Notes under the pieces: model-generated
Told to the model about the DNA's origin: nothing
Database searches by the model: none
The model's input: the letters and a program-made list of their open reading frames with translations, nothing else
In this document: positions 9,461 through 18,418 of the stretch, in pieces
Position numbering within the stretch: position 1 is the stretch's first letter
Layout of the letters: every line of letters starts with the position of its first letter
Program-made: the position numbers and the translations under genes
Source of the DNA: Rachicladosporium sp. CCFEE 5018
Lineage: Eukaryota > Ascomycota > Dothideomycetes > Cladosporiales > Cladosporiaceae
Length of the DNA stretch: 64,000 bases
Direction of reading: 5' to 3'
NCBI GenBank assembly: GCA_002077045.2
Contig: KZ111180.1
Span: 7,477-71,476, forward strand

Positions 9461-11746
9461 CTAGTTGCCCCACGGTCCCTTACCGGGCCCCTTCTTGTAT
9501 GTCGGGTTACCTGGTCCGTAGTGGTGGTAGCCCTTACCACCCTTGCCGTGATGCTGCCAGTTCGTACCATTACCCTGGTCACCGTGTCCACCCTCCTCAG
9601 CCTGCTCACTGCGCGAAGCACCCAGACATTCCGCGATGTGGTAGAAGATGTCGATGCTGTTGTACACACCGGTGAAGAGCTCGTGGCAAGGACCCTTGGC
9701 GAAGACAGGCACGTCAGTGAGAGAGTGCACGCCCTGGGCAGCGTTCGGCGGAAGGGTGCCGTTGACAATGAAGCCGTTGACGTTGTCCTTGGGGTTGACG
9801 AAGTAGTTGGTGGCCGCGAACCCAGTGATATTGGTCGCTGGGAGACGAGGACCGCCCTTGTGGATCTGGTAGTTCTCACGGTGGTCTGGGTTCGCACCGA
9901 AACCCTGAGCGAGAGTGTAGCGAGGATCCCAGTTGGAGGGGAAGAACTGCAAGGTAAGTCAGCGTCAATACATTGGTACAAATAGTCGAGCAAACTTACC
10001 GAGTCAGTGTATTTTAGGTCACCGGTGTTGATGTATTGCGACTCTCCAGAGTTCTGGTACGTGCCCACAGCCTTACGCTTGTTGCGGTCGGTCGTCTGAG
10101 CGTTGAGATACTGCGTGTCCGCATTGCCGAACACGTCGAAGCCGTGACCGTGATCGGCAGTAACGACGATAAGCGTGTTATCAAGCTCGCCGATCTTGGT
10201 CAGGTACTCGATTGATGCCTTGACAGTATCGTCAAGCTCGAGAAGCTCGCCCAAAGCACGGTCATAATCGAGGACGTGCATCATCTTATCGATCGAGGCT
10301 GCCTCCGACATGAGGAACCAACCCTTATCACCGTCAGCCTTCGAGCGTGTCTGGAGAATGTCGATAGCCTTAAGTGTCATCTGCTTGAGACCAGGCTGGT
10401 CCAGGGCATCTGCCTTTGTGCCGGTAGGGTCGTTCTTCTGAGCCTTGAGGTTGTCAGGAAACACGTTGCGGTCCACCCACTTCGCCATGTTGGACACGGA
10501 GAAAACACCGAGGGTCTTCAATGCGCTGGAGGCGGCTTGAAGCGCAGTGTTGTTGTAAATGAGATCGTAACCAGCATCCGCGAACACTTTGTAGTAGTCC
10601 AGGTTGTTGTATGTCACACCACCGAGAGATGGCGAGTAGAAGTTCTCCGCACCACCGCCGAGAATGACATCGTAACCAGGCCACTCAGTCCACGTGTAGT
10701 TCACAATGCCATGGATGAAGGAATCAATGACCGCACCGTATTCATCACGGCTGCGGGTCTTGGCTGTGAAAGCAGCGGGCGTAGCGTCAGCCAAAAAAGC
10801 TGTGCTCACGATACCAAGCTTGCCTCCGTACAGTCGGTAGAATATCTCCATAATGGATTCCACCTTTGGGTCGTCGTATGGATCCTTAGAAGAATCTGCG
10901 TAAACACCGAGAGCGTTGACACTAGACTTGTGGCCGGTGTACAGGGCGCTGGCAGAGTTGGCAGAATCGGTAATGAAGGAGTCGATCGAGTGGGTCATCT
11001 GATGCCCAAGCGCTGGGAACTGGTCCAGAGCCATCTTAGTCAAGTAGCGACCGTTCTTCTGTTTGTGTGCGATCAGGCGTGCAGCGGTGATCATGTTGGT
11101 TGTCATGCCGTCACCGATGAAGAGGAGCACATTTTTGGTCTTGCGGACCTCAGACAAGTCGCGAACGTCCCACACAGCGGTGGTGTTCGTGCCGTTGTAG
11201 GTCAGAACAGCCTCGTATGAGCCTGGCTCGTAGAGAGCGACACGGCGGTAAGCCTTGGCGGCCACATTTACGAGGGAGGGTGTCTTCGCATCCTGGGCAA
11301 AAAGGTCCTCGAACCAGGTGAAGTTCCATGCCTCAAGGGCTGGCTCATCTACGCCAAAGAATTGGGCGGCTGGCACACCAGCTTCGCCGACCTTGCCAAC
11401 AGTGAGGGCGAAGTTGGTGTCTGGCACACCGTTGGTAGCCTCAGAGCCATTGACCGGAGCGTGGACCTCGACACGAATGTCGAAGAATTGGCCAGCGAGG
11501 AAGTCCTGAGCATCTAGAAGCGTGCTCTGTTAGCCAATGTGCTTTGACTTTCCACCATCTTGTGGACCTGATGATCTCCTTGTCGCGCCCGCTCCCCTCC
11601 GATTCTTTTGCTTTACCGGAAGCTCACGTACCTGGAGGCAAGATGCAGCCCAAAGTTGGGCACGTCCCCAATCGCTGGAACGTCTGTGCCGAAGCAATAG
11701 CTGCCAGCGCAGCCGAAGCCAGCGCTGATGTCCTGAAACCCACCAT
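9461..11746 (-). CDS. Secreted alkaline phosphatase, copy 1
   Basis: Three exons on the minus strand, 11746-11632, 11513-10000 and 9946-9461, encode 704 residues. The first 20 residues (MVGFRTSALASAALAAIASA) are a clear signal peptide. The alkaline phosphatase fold is marked by NVLLFIGDGMTTNMI, the catalytic-serine motif TDSANSASALYTG (about residue 222) and the metal-binding VVTADHGHGFDVF (about 490-500). It hydrolyses phosphomonoesters outside the cell or in the wall or vacuole, using Zn and Mg. The 53-nt intron near the 3' end has GTAAGT and CTTGCAG. The last 50 residues form an unusual Gly/His/Lys-rich tail (HHGKGGKGYHHYGPGNP). Phosphate regulation is likely for the family, but no clear Pho4-type site was seen just upstream. 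Confidence 0.92.
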
Positions 11747-11971
11747 CTTCACAATAGCAGATGAACAAGTAAACAAAGATCGACACCCTGATGGAAGAAT
11801 CTCAATAGAAACCCAAGCTACCCAAAGAGCTCCCCCGGTCTACTATATAAACCTCACCTACCTAGTGCATCTGCAGGAACCGACCGCATCGCTGCCACGC
11901 TACGTGACTACGCGGAGATCAGGCATCTCATCGAGCTCTCGCCATTCGCGATGCCCCACCAGCAACGCGCT
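11747..11971. promoter_or_regulatory. Alkaline phosphatase 5' region with plus-strand TATA box (11844-11851), copy 1
   Basis: TATATAAA reads on the plus strand at 11844-11851, 100 bases upstream of a plus-strand ATG at 11951 whose frame runs into the gap. The stretch is therefore probably shared by the phosphatase (minus) and an unidentified plus-strand gene. It is about 98% identical to copy 2 (32774-32998). Confidence 0.45.
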
Positions 11972-12071
11972 NNNNNNNNNNNNNNNNNNNNNNNNNNNNN
12001 NNNNNNNNNNNNNNNNNNNNNNNNNNNNNNNNNNNNNNNNNNNNNNNNNNNNNNNNNNNNNNNNNNNNNNN
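11972..12071. other. Assembly gap of exactly 100 N
   Basis: One hundred N in a row, the usual placeholder for a gap of unknown size between scaffolded contigs. It lies exactly where copy 1 of the duplication ends, so the physical join of the left block to the formin block is not proven by sequence. Confidence 0.99.
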
Positions 12072-12337
12072 CGTGGTCCTACATCGATGCGCGGGATCTG
12101 GGACAAATCTGCGATCTGGCTGTGCAGAAAGATGGGCTGGGGTTCCAGATCTTCAATGCTACGAATGACACCATCACGACGAAGGAGACTACGAAAGACT
12201 TCTTGGCGAAGAATGCACCCGGGACGAAGATCACGAGGGAGATGGGCGAGTATGAGGCGCCGTTGAGCAATCGGAAGATCAGGGAGGTGCTTGGGTTCAA
12301 AGACGTGCATGACTGGAGGAAGTACTACAAGGTATGA
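12072..12337 (+). CDS. NAD-dependent epimerase/short-chain sugar-nucleotide enzyme family, C-terminal fragment
   Basis: The frame emerges from the gap and encodes 87 residues ending DWRKYYKV. WSYIDARDLGQICDLAV, FNATNDTITT and the closing LSNRKIREVLGFKDVHDWR are typical of the C-terminal substrate-binding half of extended-SDR NAD(P)-dependent epimerase/dehydratase proteins (YDAR motif, then LG(F/Y) near the end). The Rossmann half and the YxxxK active site lie in the missing sequence, so it cannot be said whether the gene is whole. The sequence downstream of the copy-2 boundary (33000 onward) does not encode this protein. Confidence 0.7.
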
Positions 12338-12357
12338 GACAGCAGATACGAGCATAG

Positions 12358-12390
12358 GATAGGTAGAGATATTAGTGAGAAGTACCTATC
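12358..12390. terminator. Inverted repeat between convergent epimerase and formin genes
   Basis: Arms GATAGGTA and TACCTATC (8 bp, perfect) flank a 17-base loop within the 105-base gap between two facing stop codons. Its placement parallels the hairpin at 7630-7652. A role in 3'-end formation is inference. Confidence 0.4.
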
Positions 12391-12442
12391 TACGGGCCCA
12401 CTCCGGCCAACCACCGACGGGCCGGGCGGGCATCATCAATTT

Positions 12443-15400
12443 CTATTCCTGAATGACCCGGCCCTCACTTCTTGTCGGGCTGGGTGGCACGACCACAGTG
12501 GTCGGCACCTCTTCACTCACAGCCGCAGCAGCAGAGGGCGGCTCACGCCGCCTTGCTCTCCTAGAGGCGCGCTCACTCGCAGCAGCGCTCTCCCGCCGAT
12601 CCCTCACTACCACATCATCACTTCTCAGACCCTGAAGAAGTGATGCAGCGCGTCCAGCCACATCCTCGCCCTCACTTGGAGGCGCCTCACTCGCCTCCAC
12701 CTCTTCACTCACCTTGCCCTCACTCACATTATCGCCTGTCTCTGGGATCTCCTGCCCAGACGCTACCCTCACCTGGAACCGTTCCTTGAGTCTCGCTCTG
12801 CGTCTTCGGTCGCGCGTGTCCTTAGTCGAGGGCGCAGCTTCCCTCAGTTTCTTCATAAGAGTGTCCATCACTTCGTCTCTCGGTGTCGGGATACCATCGG
12901 CTGGTTCCTCTCCAGCTTGCGTGATGTTAGCATAGGAAGCCTTCTTGTTTCCTGAGAGAGCTTTGCGTTGCATGGCAGCTTCGTTGCGTCGGTAGGTCTC
13001 TTCCAGAGCCATGTTCTTGATGCGGCATTTCTTGTAATCGTTCACGAAATTAGCGAGTTTGGTAAAGAAGTCGCGCTTTGAGCTTTCATCCTTCGGATCG
13101 TCTCCAAAGTGGACCAGTATTTCGTCGAAAACGCGGTTCATCTCGCTCTGATAGAGTGTCATTTGCTCGGCTTTGCGTCTTGCCTCTTTCATGACCCGTT
13201 GAACGACCTGGCTGACGCGGTCTTCGGGATGAAACTTCCCAGGATCGCTGAGATTCCCAGCATCGAGGGAAGACTGCACGTTCTTGATGTTGTCGATGTA
13301 TCGCTTCGCATCCTGGCCCAATTGCTCGATGTTGAACTTGTTGACAGTCAAAACGCCACTAATGTCTTCAGTGAAGCTCTCCAGCTCCGGATACTGTTTG
13401 CGAATGACGCTCTCCACGAAGTCCATGAGCGTGAGTTCGTTGTTCAGATCTTTGACCATGCCGAGACGAGCCAGTGAGGACAGCTTGAAACCAATGGCCT
13501 GTTTGTTGGACTCGTTCATGAAGTTGCCGATTTCCAGGATCAGGCGAAACACGGGCATGAGGGTTTCGCTCTCTCGAAGAGCTCGAGATACTGCTACGAC
13601 TTGCTGGAGCTTGGCGGACAAGTCATCGTACTCATTCTCAAAGGTACGAGTGAGCTGTAGCGCGCGCATGCGAGCTTTCCAGTAGTGCCGCAGTTCATAA
13701 GCAGTGTAGAGATATATCTGATCCTCCCTCGTCAGATCCGCAGGGTCTTGCTCTCGCGTCGCAGACAGGGGGTTAGGGCCAGTCCAGTCTCTGCTATACG
13801 GCGCCATTTGCTTGGCTGTGGAGTCTGGAATGGTACACAGCGCATCCTGCTGCAGAAAGTCCATCACCGTGCTGTTATCTAGGATCTCGTGGTCGCAGTG
13901 TATGATCATACGGGTCATCTCTTCGGCATCTCGTGTGCTGAACTTGGCCAATGAAATTTGCATCCCTTGCACGAGGTCGCGAGAGAGGATCTGTCTCTTG
14001 TCGGCTTTGCCTTTACTGCTTTTGCCGATCTGCTTGATCTCTTTTGCCATGAAGAGGGATTCGATTTCATCCAGAATGCCCTTTTTCGAGAGCTCTTGGT
14101 ACCTCTCTTCCTTTGCCGCATGGGTTGGTGCTGCGGTCGTCCAGACTGACGGCGCTGAGAAGTCAACCTTCTCCCAGTGAAGAGCCTTGAGCTTCTTTTT
14201 GGGCCTGGGTGCAACGTGCCCGACGGTTGAAGAGGTATCCTGGACTGCTGCTGTAGGTAACCATCCTCCTGATTTAGCACCAGGAAGTGGAGGTGCTCTT
14301 GGTGCACCTGGAGGTGGGGGTGGAGGAGGTGGGCCTCCAGCGAAGCCAGGCATCGGCGGTGGAGGAGGTGGTGGTGCCATGCCGCGGAAACCAGGCATGG
14401 GTGGCGGTGGCGGTGGTGCGGAGTTGCCAAATCCTGGCATGGGTGGTGGCGGAGGAGGTGGTGGTCCGCCTGTGAACGCCGAAGGATGAGGTGGCGGAGG
14501 TGGCGGAGGACCGTTAAAGCCAGGCATTAGTGGTGCTGCAAAGCTGTTCTTCGGTCCCTCGAAGTCGTCGGGCGTCTTCGGGCTCTGACTCTCGAGACTC
14601 GGATGACTAGTCCCAGTCGTGATGCCATCGCCCTCATCGTCAGAGCCATCGACTCGTTGAGTTCTACTCGTGAGTTCCGACAGCATGTTACTGGTCGCGT
14701 TTGCGATAGTAGAGGAGACCTTTGGTCTTGTCATCTGCACGAGTCTTGGTTTCTCGATGACCAGGTCCTCGCCGTCATCATCGTCCTCGGTCCCAAGATC
14801 TCGATCCTCTGCTCCGTCTTTGCCACCACGATTGCGGTGAGCACCCACAGGCTTGCGATGGATCGCGCTCTTTGTCCGTGGCGCAGAGCCCAGATACTGC
14901 ATGTGCTCTGGCAGAGCGTCGGGATCGATGCCTCCTGGTCCTCCGTCCATCTTCTCGCGCAATTCACGGAGCTTATCCGAGGGATTGAATTGCTCCCACA
15001 CCTTACCCTCGAGCTTCGCTTGCGTCTTGGCTCGCTCGAGCTGCATCTCCAGGCGATCCATGAGTCTTTCTCGGTCGAGAATTCCTTGGAGTTGCGTAGG
15101 ATCCGTGGCGACATCAGTCGGCTTGCCACCCTGCTTCTTCGCTGAAGCCGCAATGTCTTGCGCGTCTCGAAGCATCAGGTACAGTTCCCTCGTCTCAAGC
15201 TCATTGCGTTGCAGCTCGGCGGCCCTCACGCGCTGTATCTCTGCCAATTCTGCCTTGAACGCCTCGGTCTGCCTTGCCTGCAAGTCCATCACTGCCTGCT
15301 GTTCTTGAAGTTGCTTCTGCAGCTTTGCGACAAGCCCATCAGCCCCGAGCTCGACCTGTGCCTTTGTCTCGTCCCGCTCTGCGATCGCCGAGTCAGCAAT

Positions 15401-17089
15401 AAGGCGTGCCTGATGGGCGTCCTCTCGCGCCTGCCGTGCTTCGGAGTCCGTATACAGCTTGTCCATCAAGCTCTGCACCGTGAAGTTGAGTGATTGCTTG
15501 AGATCCATATCGGGCAGCCTCCGATCCATGGCGACGTACGACAGCATACTGTCCACCAGCTGAAACATCCTGAGCCGGTCTTCACCCGCATTGTCGCGAA
15601 TGAGCATCAGATGCTGCATAGCACTTGTGAAGTAGTCGCCCGCTCTTGTGCCACCGATCTTGGACTGAATGACTTCGACAATCTGCAGCGGATCATTGAG
15701 GTCCTTCACTTCGCCCTCAATCGAGTCTACCATCGAGCTGTTCTCCCGCTCAAGCATATCTTCGTAGTCGATCGCCTCGTTAGTCCGATACCGCTCGATC
15801 TGCTTGTCTATCACCTCATACTGGAATTCCTCCATCTTGTGCATGATGCGCTTGAAGCCACACCCAACGAATTGGGCTCGAAGATGGCATCGCAGGTGCA
15901 GGTCCCGCTCTGGCGCATCCACAATCATGTTGACGAGGAAGAGCGAGGCGACGGCGTACTCCATCAACAGGTTCTCCATGCCTATGCCGCCCGAGCGCAC
16001 TTCGTCCGATGCGCCCACGAGAGAGCCCATCTTCCCGCGGCCATCGATAGTGACTTCCACAATGCGCATCCAAGCGTCGAAGCGGCCATTCTCACCTTGC
16101 TGAGCTTTCAGGTGATCCAGTGCGTGCAAAACACGAAGGTGACCGTGGTTATCGTGACCCCAGTGGCACAGGAAAGTGAGGACTTCCGAGACCAACTTGC
16201 GAGTGTTCAGTCGAGGAGAAATGAGTGAAGCTGCAAGCGCTTCAATGATCCTATCGTGTTGCAGCGCATTATCTGCTCCGTACTTGTTGTTCATCAGAGA
16301 CTTCAGGCATTTGACGATATCGTACTCCCGGTCGAGATCTCGTTCGGTCGAATTGCCCGCTGCTGGTGCCGGTCCGGATTGCTGACGCTTGTTGATCTTG
16401 TTCAATCCATTCGCCAGAGCCACCTGACCCTGCGAATCCACGAATTGCCGGACCCATGCGATCGGCTGGGTGCGCAACGAGACGGAGAGACTTTGCAGCT
16501 GCTTTGGGGTTATGCTGTTGTCTAGTAATCGCCGAACGAACCATTCTGGGCTCCCTTCCTCGTCAGACCTCCCGAGTATTCCCTCATTACTCGCGACGGT
16601 CGTCCTCGCCGTCATTCTGCGCTTTTGTTCCGCTTGGTGCTCCGCCAACCGATCCTGGTGCACCAAGGTCCATTTCTTCGAGATCGGGTATGCTTCCATC
16701 TGCCTTTTGGCTCCTTCTGGCAAAGATTTCCAGCCACGCTTCATCATCAAGTCCAGGAACTGTTTCTCGATGACGCGATCATCGCTTGGACGCTGATGGT
16801 GAAACCCATCGGGCGAGGGCGCCAGGGTCGTCTGGCTGGAGAAAGCGGAGGGCGTTGTCGTGCTCAGGAACCGGTCTCGAGTCTGCGAGGGCGCGAGCTG
16901 TGGAAGGTCATGCGAGGCCGTGGATCGGATGCTGATCTGGTCGCTCGAACGGCGCGAAGCAGCGGGTGCCTCGAACACAGGATACCGGTCTGGGACCGTG
17001 AGAGCTTCATAGCTCCCTTCATCCTTCTTGCGGGAGAAGAACGACCTAGCGCTGCTGGACTGTCGCGGGTTTCTCTCCGTAGGGAACAT
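12443..17089 (-). CDS. sepA: Formin (SepA/Bni1/Cdc12 type)
   Basis: One uninterrupted minus-strand frame of 1548 residues from ATG 17089. The order is a disordered Ser-rich N-terminus, a GTPase-binding/FH3 armadillo region (about 130-530, including PEWFVRRLLDNSITPKQLQS), a coiled coil (about 600-760), an FH1 domain of five poly-Pro blocks (about 855-935), an FH2 domain starting at PKKKLKALHWEKVDF (about 960-1365), and a C-terminal DAD-like motif (MDTLMKKLREAAP followed by a basic run, about 1410). Fungal formins nucleate and elongate profilin-actin cables and the contractile ring under Rho GTPase and Cdc42 control. DAD binding to the N-terminal region keeps them autoinhibited. The ORF continues upstream with no ATG, so the chosen start is the first possible. 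Only one copy is in this window. Confidence 0.93.
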   Translation of the reverse strand: MFPTERNPRQSSSARSFFSRKKDEGSYEALTVPDRYPVFEAPAASRRSSDQISIRSTASHDLPQLAPSQTRDRFLSTTTPSAFSSQTTLAPSPDGFHHQRPSDDRVIEKQFLDLMMKRGWKSLPEGAKRQMEAYPISKKWTLVHQDRLAEHQAEQKRRMTARTTVASNEGILGRSDEEGSPEWFVRRLLDNSITPKQLQSLSVSLRTQPIAWVRQFVDSQGQVALANGLNKINKRQQSGPAPAAGNSTERDLDREYDIVKCLKSLMNNKYGADNALQHDRIIEALAASLISPRLNTRKLVSEVLTFLCHWGHDNHGHLRVLHALDHLKAQQGENGRFDAWMRIVEVTIDGRGKMGSLVGASDEVRSGGIGMENLLMEYAVASLFLVNMIVDAPERDLHLRCHLRAQFVGCGFKRIMHKMEEFQYEVIDKQIERYRTNEAIDYEDMLERENSSMVDSIEGEVKDLNDPLQIVEVIQSKIGGTRAGDYFTSAMQHLMLIRDNAGEDRLRMFQLVDSMLSYVAMDRRLPDMDLKQSLNFTVQSLMDKLYTDSEARQAREDAHQARLIADSAIAERDETKAQVELGADGLVAKLQKQLQEQQAVMDLQARQTEAFKAELAEIQRVRAAELQRNELETRELYLMLRDAQDIAASAKKQGGKPTDVATDPTQLQGILDRERLMDRLEMQLERAKTQAKLEGKVWEQFNPSDKLRELREKMDGGPGGIDPDALPEHMQYLGSAPRTKSAIHRKPVGAHRNRGGKDGAEDRDLGTEDDDDGEDLVIEKPRLVQMTRPKVSSTIANATSNMLSELTSRTQRVDGSDDEGDGITTGTSHPSLESQSPKTPDDFEGPKNSFAAPLMPGFNGPPPPPPPHPSAFTGGPPPPPPPPMPGFGNSAPPPPPPMPGFRGMAPPPPPPPMPGFAGGPPPPPPPPGAPRAPPLPGAKSGGWLPTAAVQDTSSTVGHVAPRPKKKLKALHWEKVDFSAPSVWTTAAPTHAAKEERYQELSKKGILDEIESLFMAKEIKQIGKSSKGKADKRQILSRDLVQGMQISLAKFSTRDAEEMTRMIIHCDHEILDNSTVMDFLQQDALCTIPDSTAKQMAPYSRDWTGPNPLSATREQDPADLTREDQIYLYTAYELRHYWKARMRALQLTRTFENEYDDLSAKLQQVVAVSRALRESETLMPVFRLILEIGNFMNESNKQAIGFKLSSLARLGMVKDLNNELTLMDFVESVIRKQYPELESFTEDISGVLTVNKFNIEQLGQDAKRYIDNIKNVQSSLDAGNLSDPGKFHPEDRVSQVVQRVMKEARRKAEQMTLYQSEMNRVFDEILVHFGDDPKDESSKRDFFTKLANFVNDYKKCRIKNMALEETYRRNEAAMQRKALSGNKKASYANITQAGEEPADGIPTPRDEVMDTLMKKLREAAPSTKDTRDRRRRARLKERFQVRVASGQEIPETGDNVSEGKVSEEVEASEAPPSEGEDVAGRAASLLQGLRSDDVVVRDRRESAAASERASRRARRREPPSAAAAVSEEVPTTVVVPPSPTRSEGRVIQE

Positions 17090-18418
17090 TGTGAGTCGTT
17101 GTATAGGATCGTAGGGCGTGTTAAACGGCAGGTGAGTGATGTATTGGAGAACTGACGGCGAAGCGCGCAATGCGCCGTAAAGCCTTCAACATTGCCTGCA
17201 TAGGATGGTGGGTCGCAACTTCCAACTGAATCGCAAGTGAGGTGTGCTTGCGGTAGTGCGTGAGGGTGTACTAAGCGCGATCCTAGCCCTACCCCACAAA
17301 AACATGCCCCTGGACGAAACCTTAAAGTCGTTATGTATATCCGTGCGAGCACATGTTCATCACATGCGCCTCTCATTTTCTGCTTAGAAGTTCCTAAACT
17401 TGTATAATGCACGCCACGACGATCCGGTGAATGCAGTGTGACCGAGAGACAAAGCCACTCATCACCACACAATGACTTCAAAGCCAGACGCATGACTCGC
17501 CACAGCTTACCTACGCTTATCCACAGGTCTCAAAGCCCTCACATGCTCGTATCATATGAGCTACAGCAGTGGAGTGCGATGCTGCTGTTTTCACGAAACA
17601 CTCGAGCCGGAAGCTACAAGACACTCATAACGAGTACACTCTTCCCTGCGAATGTTCAGCGACAGCTGCACTGTTGCAGGTTCGCTTGTAGCAGCACAGG
17701 AGCATTCCACTTTTGAGAGAAACGGAGGTTCCGCCAGTGTATGTCACGTGAGCTGCGACAGTGGATTTTTAATCACTGCAGTATCACGAAGGGACAAAGC
17801 CTTGCGATTTTCTGAGCGCCGAATGCAGCCATTTCCGTATCTACAGTGTAGGGAGCGTCGACATTGCTCTTGTCCATATGCCTTTGCCAGTCAGTCGCCG
17901 TATGGCAGTGTCAAGTTCAGAGCAAGTCTGCTTTCGTTCACCATAACCGCTCTGCATGCTTCAGAGTGTATGCAAATTACATTTGTAGCTGAGAGGCGAC
18001 CTTGATTTGGTTCCAGACACTAGCATGCAACAAGATTATAGGCTCCAGTCTATAATGACAACGACATCGCCCCGGAATCTGTGTGAATCAGCGCCGAAGT
18101 ACAACGAGAATACTCCACAGGTCACATTGAGCTCATTCACCATCTCAGATATTGAAATCGTTTCCCACACGGAAGAAATATCGTCGTCGCCTCGTTCTCC
18201 CCCAAGTCCACAAATAGGGTTAGGGTAGCGCGCTCGATGCAAATGACAGCATTATTCCCGCCCTTTGCACGAGTATAGGGATGCAGATTAGCTCTGTAGC
18301 AATTTGTGGTGTATCTACAGCGGCGTGGCTAGCCGCCATCGGCAGCAAACTCCCTAACGCCACGCTAAGCCCAGTCATAGGCAACGCCCCGTCATGCCAA
18401 GTCGATCCGTATGTACGC
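17090..18418. other. Intergenic between Hus1 3' end and formin promoter
   Basis: These 1.3 kb hold no convincing ORF. Visible elements are a CACGTG palindrome at 17745-17750, a telomere-like motif at 18215-18228, and a segment near 17650-17710 that resembles one at 37508-37568. The formin promoter presumably lies in the first half. Confidence 0.5.
18215..18228 (+). repeat. Short telomere-like motif, TAGGGTTAGGGTAG
   Basis: Two to two and a half units of TTAGGG about 190 bases beyond the Hus1 stop. It may be an interstitial telomeric remnant or a binding site for a Tbf1/TRF-type factor. Related motifs occur at 40932-40954 and 63169-63179. Confidence 0.5.

Larger units (their letters stand above)
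1..11971 (+). repeat. Large direct duplication, copy 1 (left end outside window, right end at assembly gap)
   Basis: This segment is collinear with 21024-32998 in the same orientation. The offset is 21023 at the left end, 21031-21035 in the middle and 21027 at the right end, so small indels have accumulated. It carries the 3' part of an F-box/LRR gene, byr4-like, far11-like, an aldo-keto reductase and an alkaline phosphatase, all intact apart from the window-truncated first gene. Identity is patchy: some tracts differ by 1-3%, others by 12-16%. The right end of the similarity coincides with the run of N, so the true breakpoint is not visible. Confidence 0.97.

Noticed and set aside
10276..11220. 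Plus-strand open frame of 314 codons over the alkaline phosphatase (also at 31303-32247)
   Set aside because: Antisense shadow of the phosphatase exon. Although open in both copies, it has no recognisable domain and its changes follow the silent changes of the phosphatase frame.
11972..12071. A mobile element as the cause of the duplication
   Set aside because: No transposase, reverse transcriptase, terminal repeat or target-site duplication was seen at either visible edge; the gap prevents any firmer statement.
14187..14489. Gly-rich plus-strand frame in the FH1 region
   Set aside because: It is the complement of poly-proline codons (CCN to NGG) and not a real glycine-rich protein.
15494..16228. 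Plus-strand open frame of 244 codons inside the formin gene
   Set aside because: Antisense to the GBD/FH3 region of the formin. No family is recognised, and codon positions fit the formin strand.
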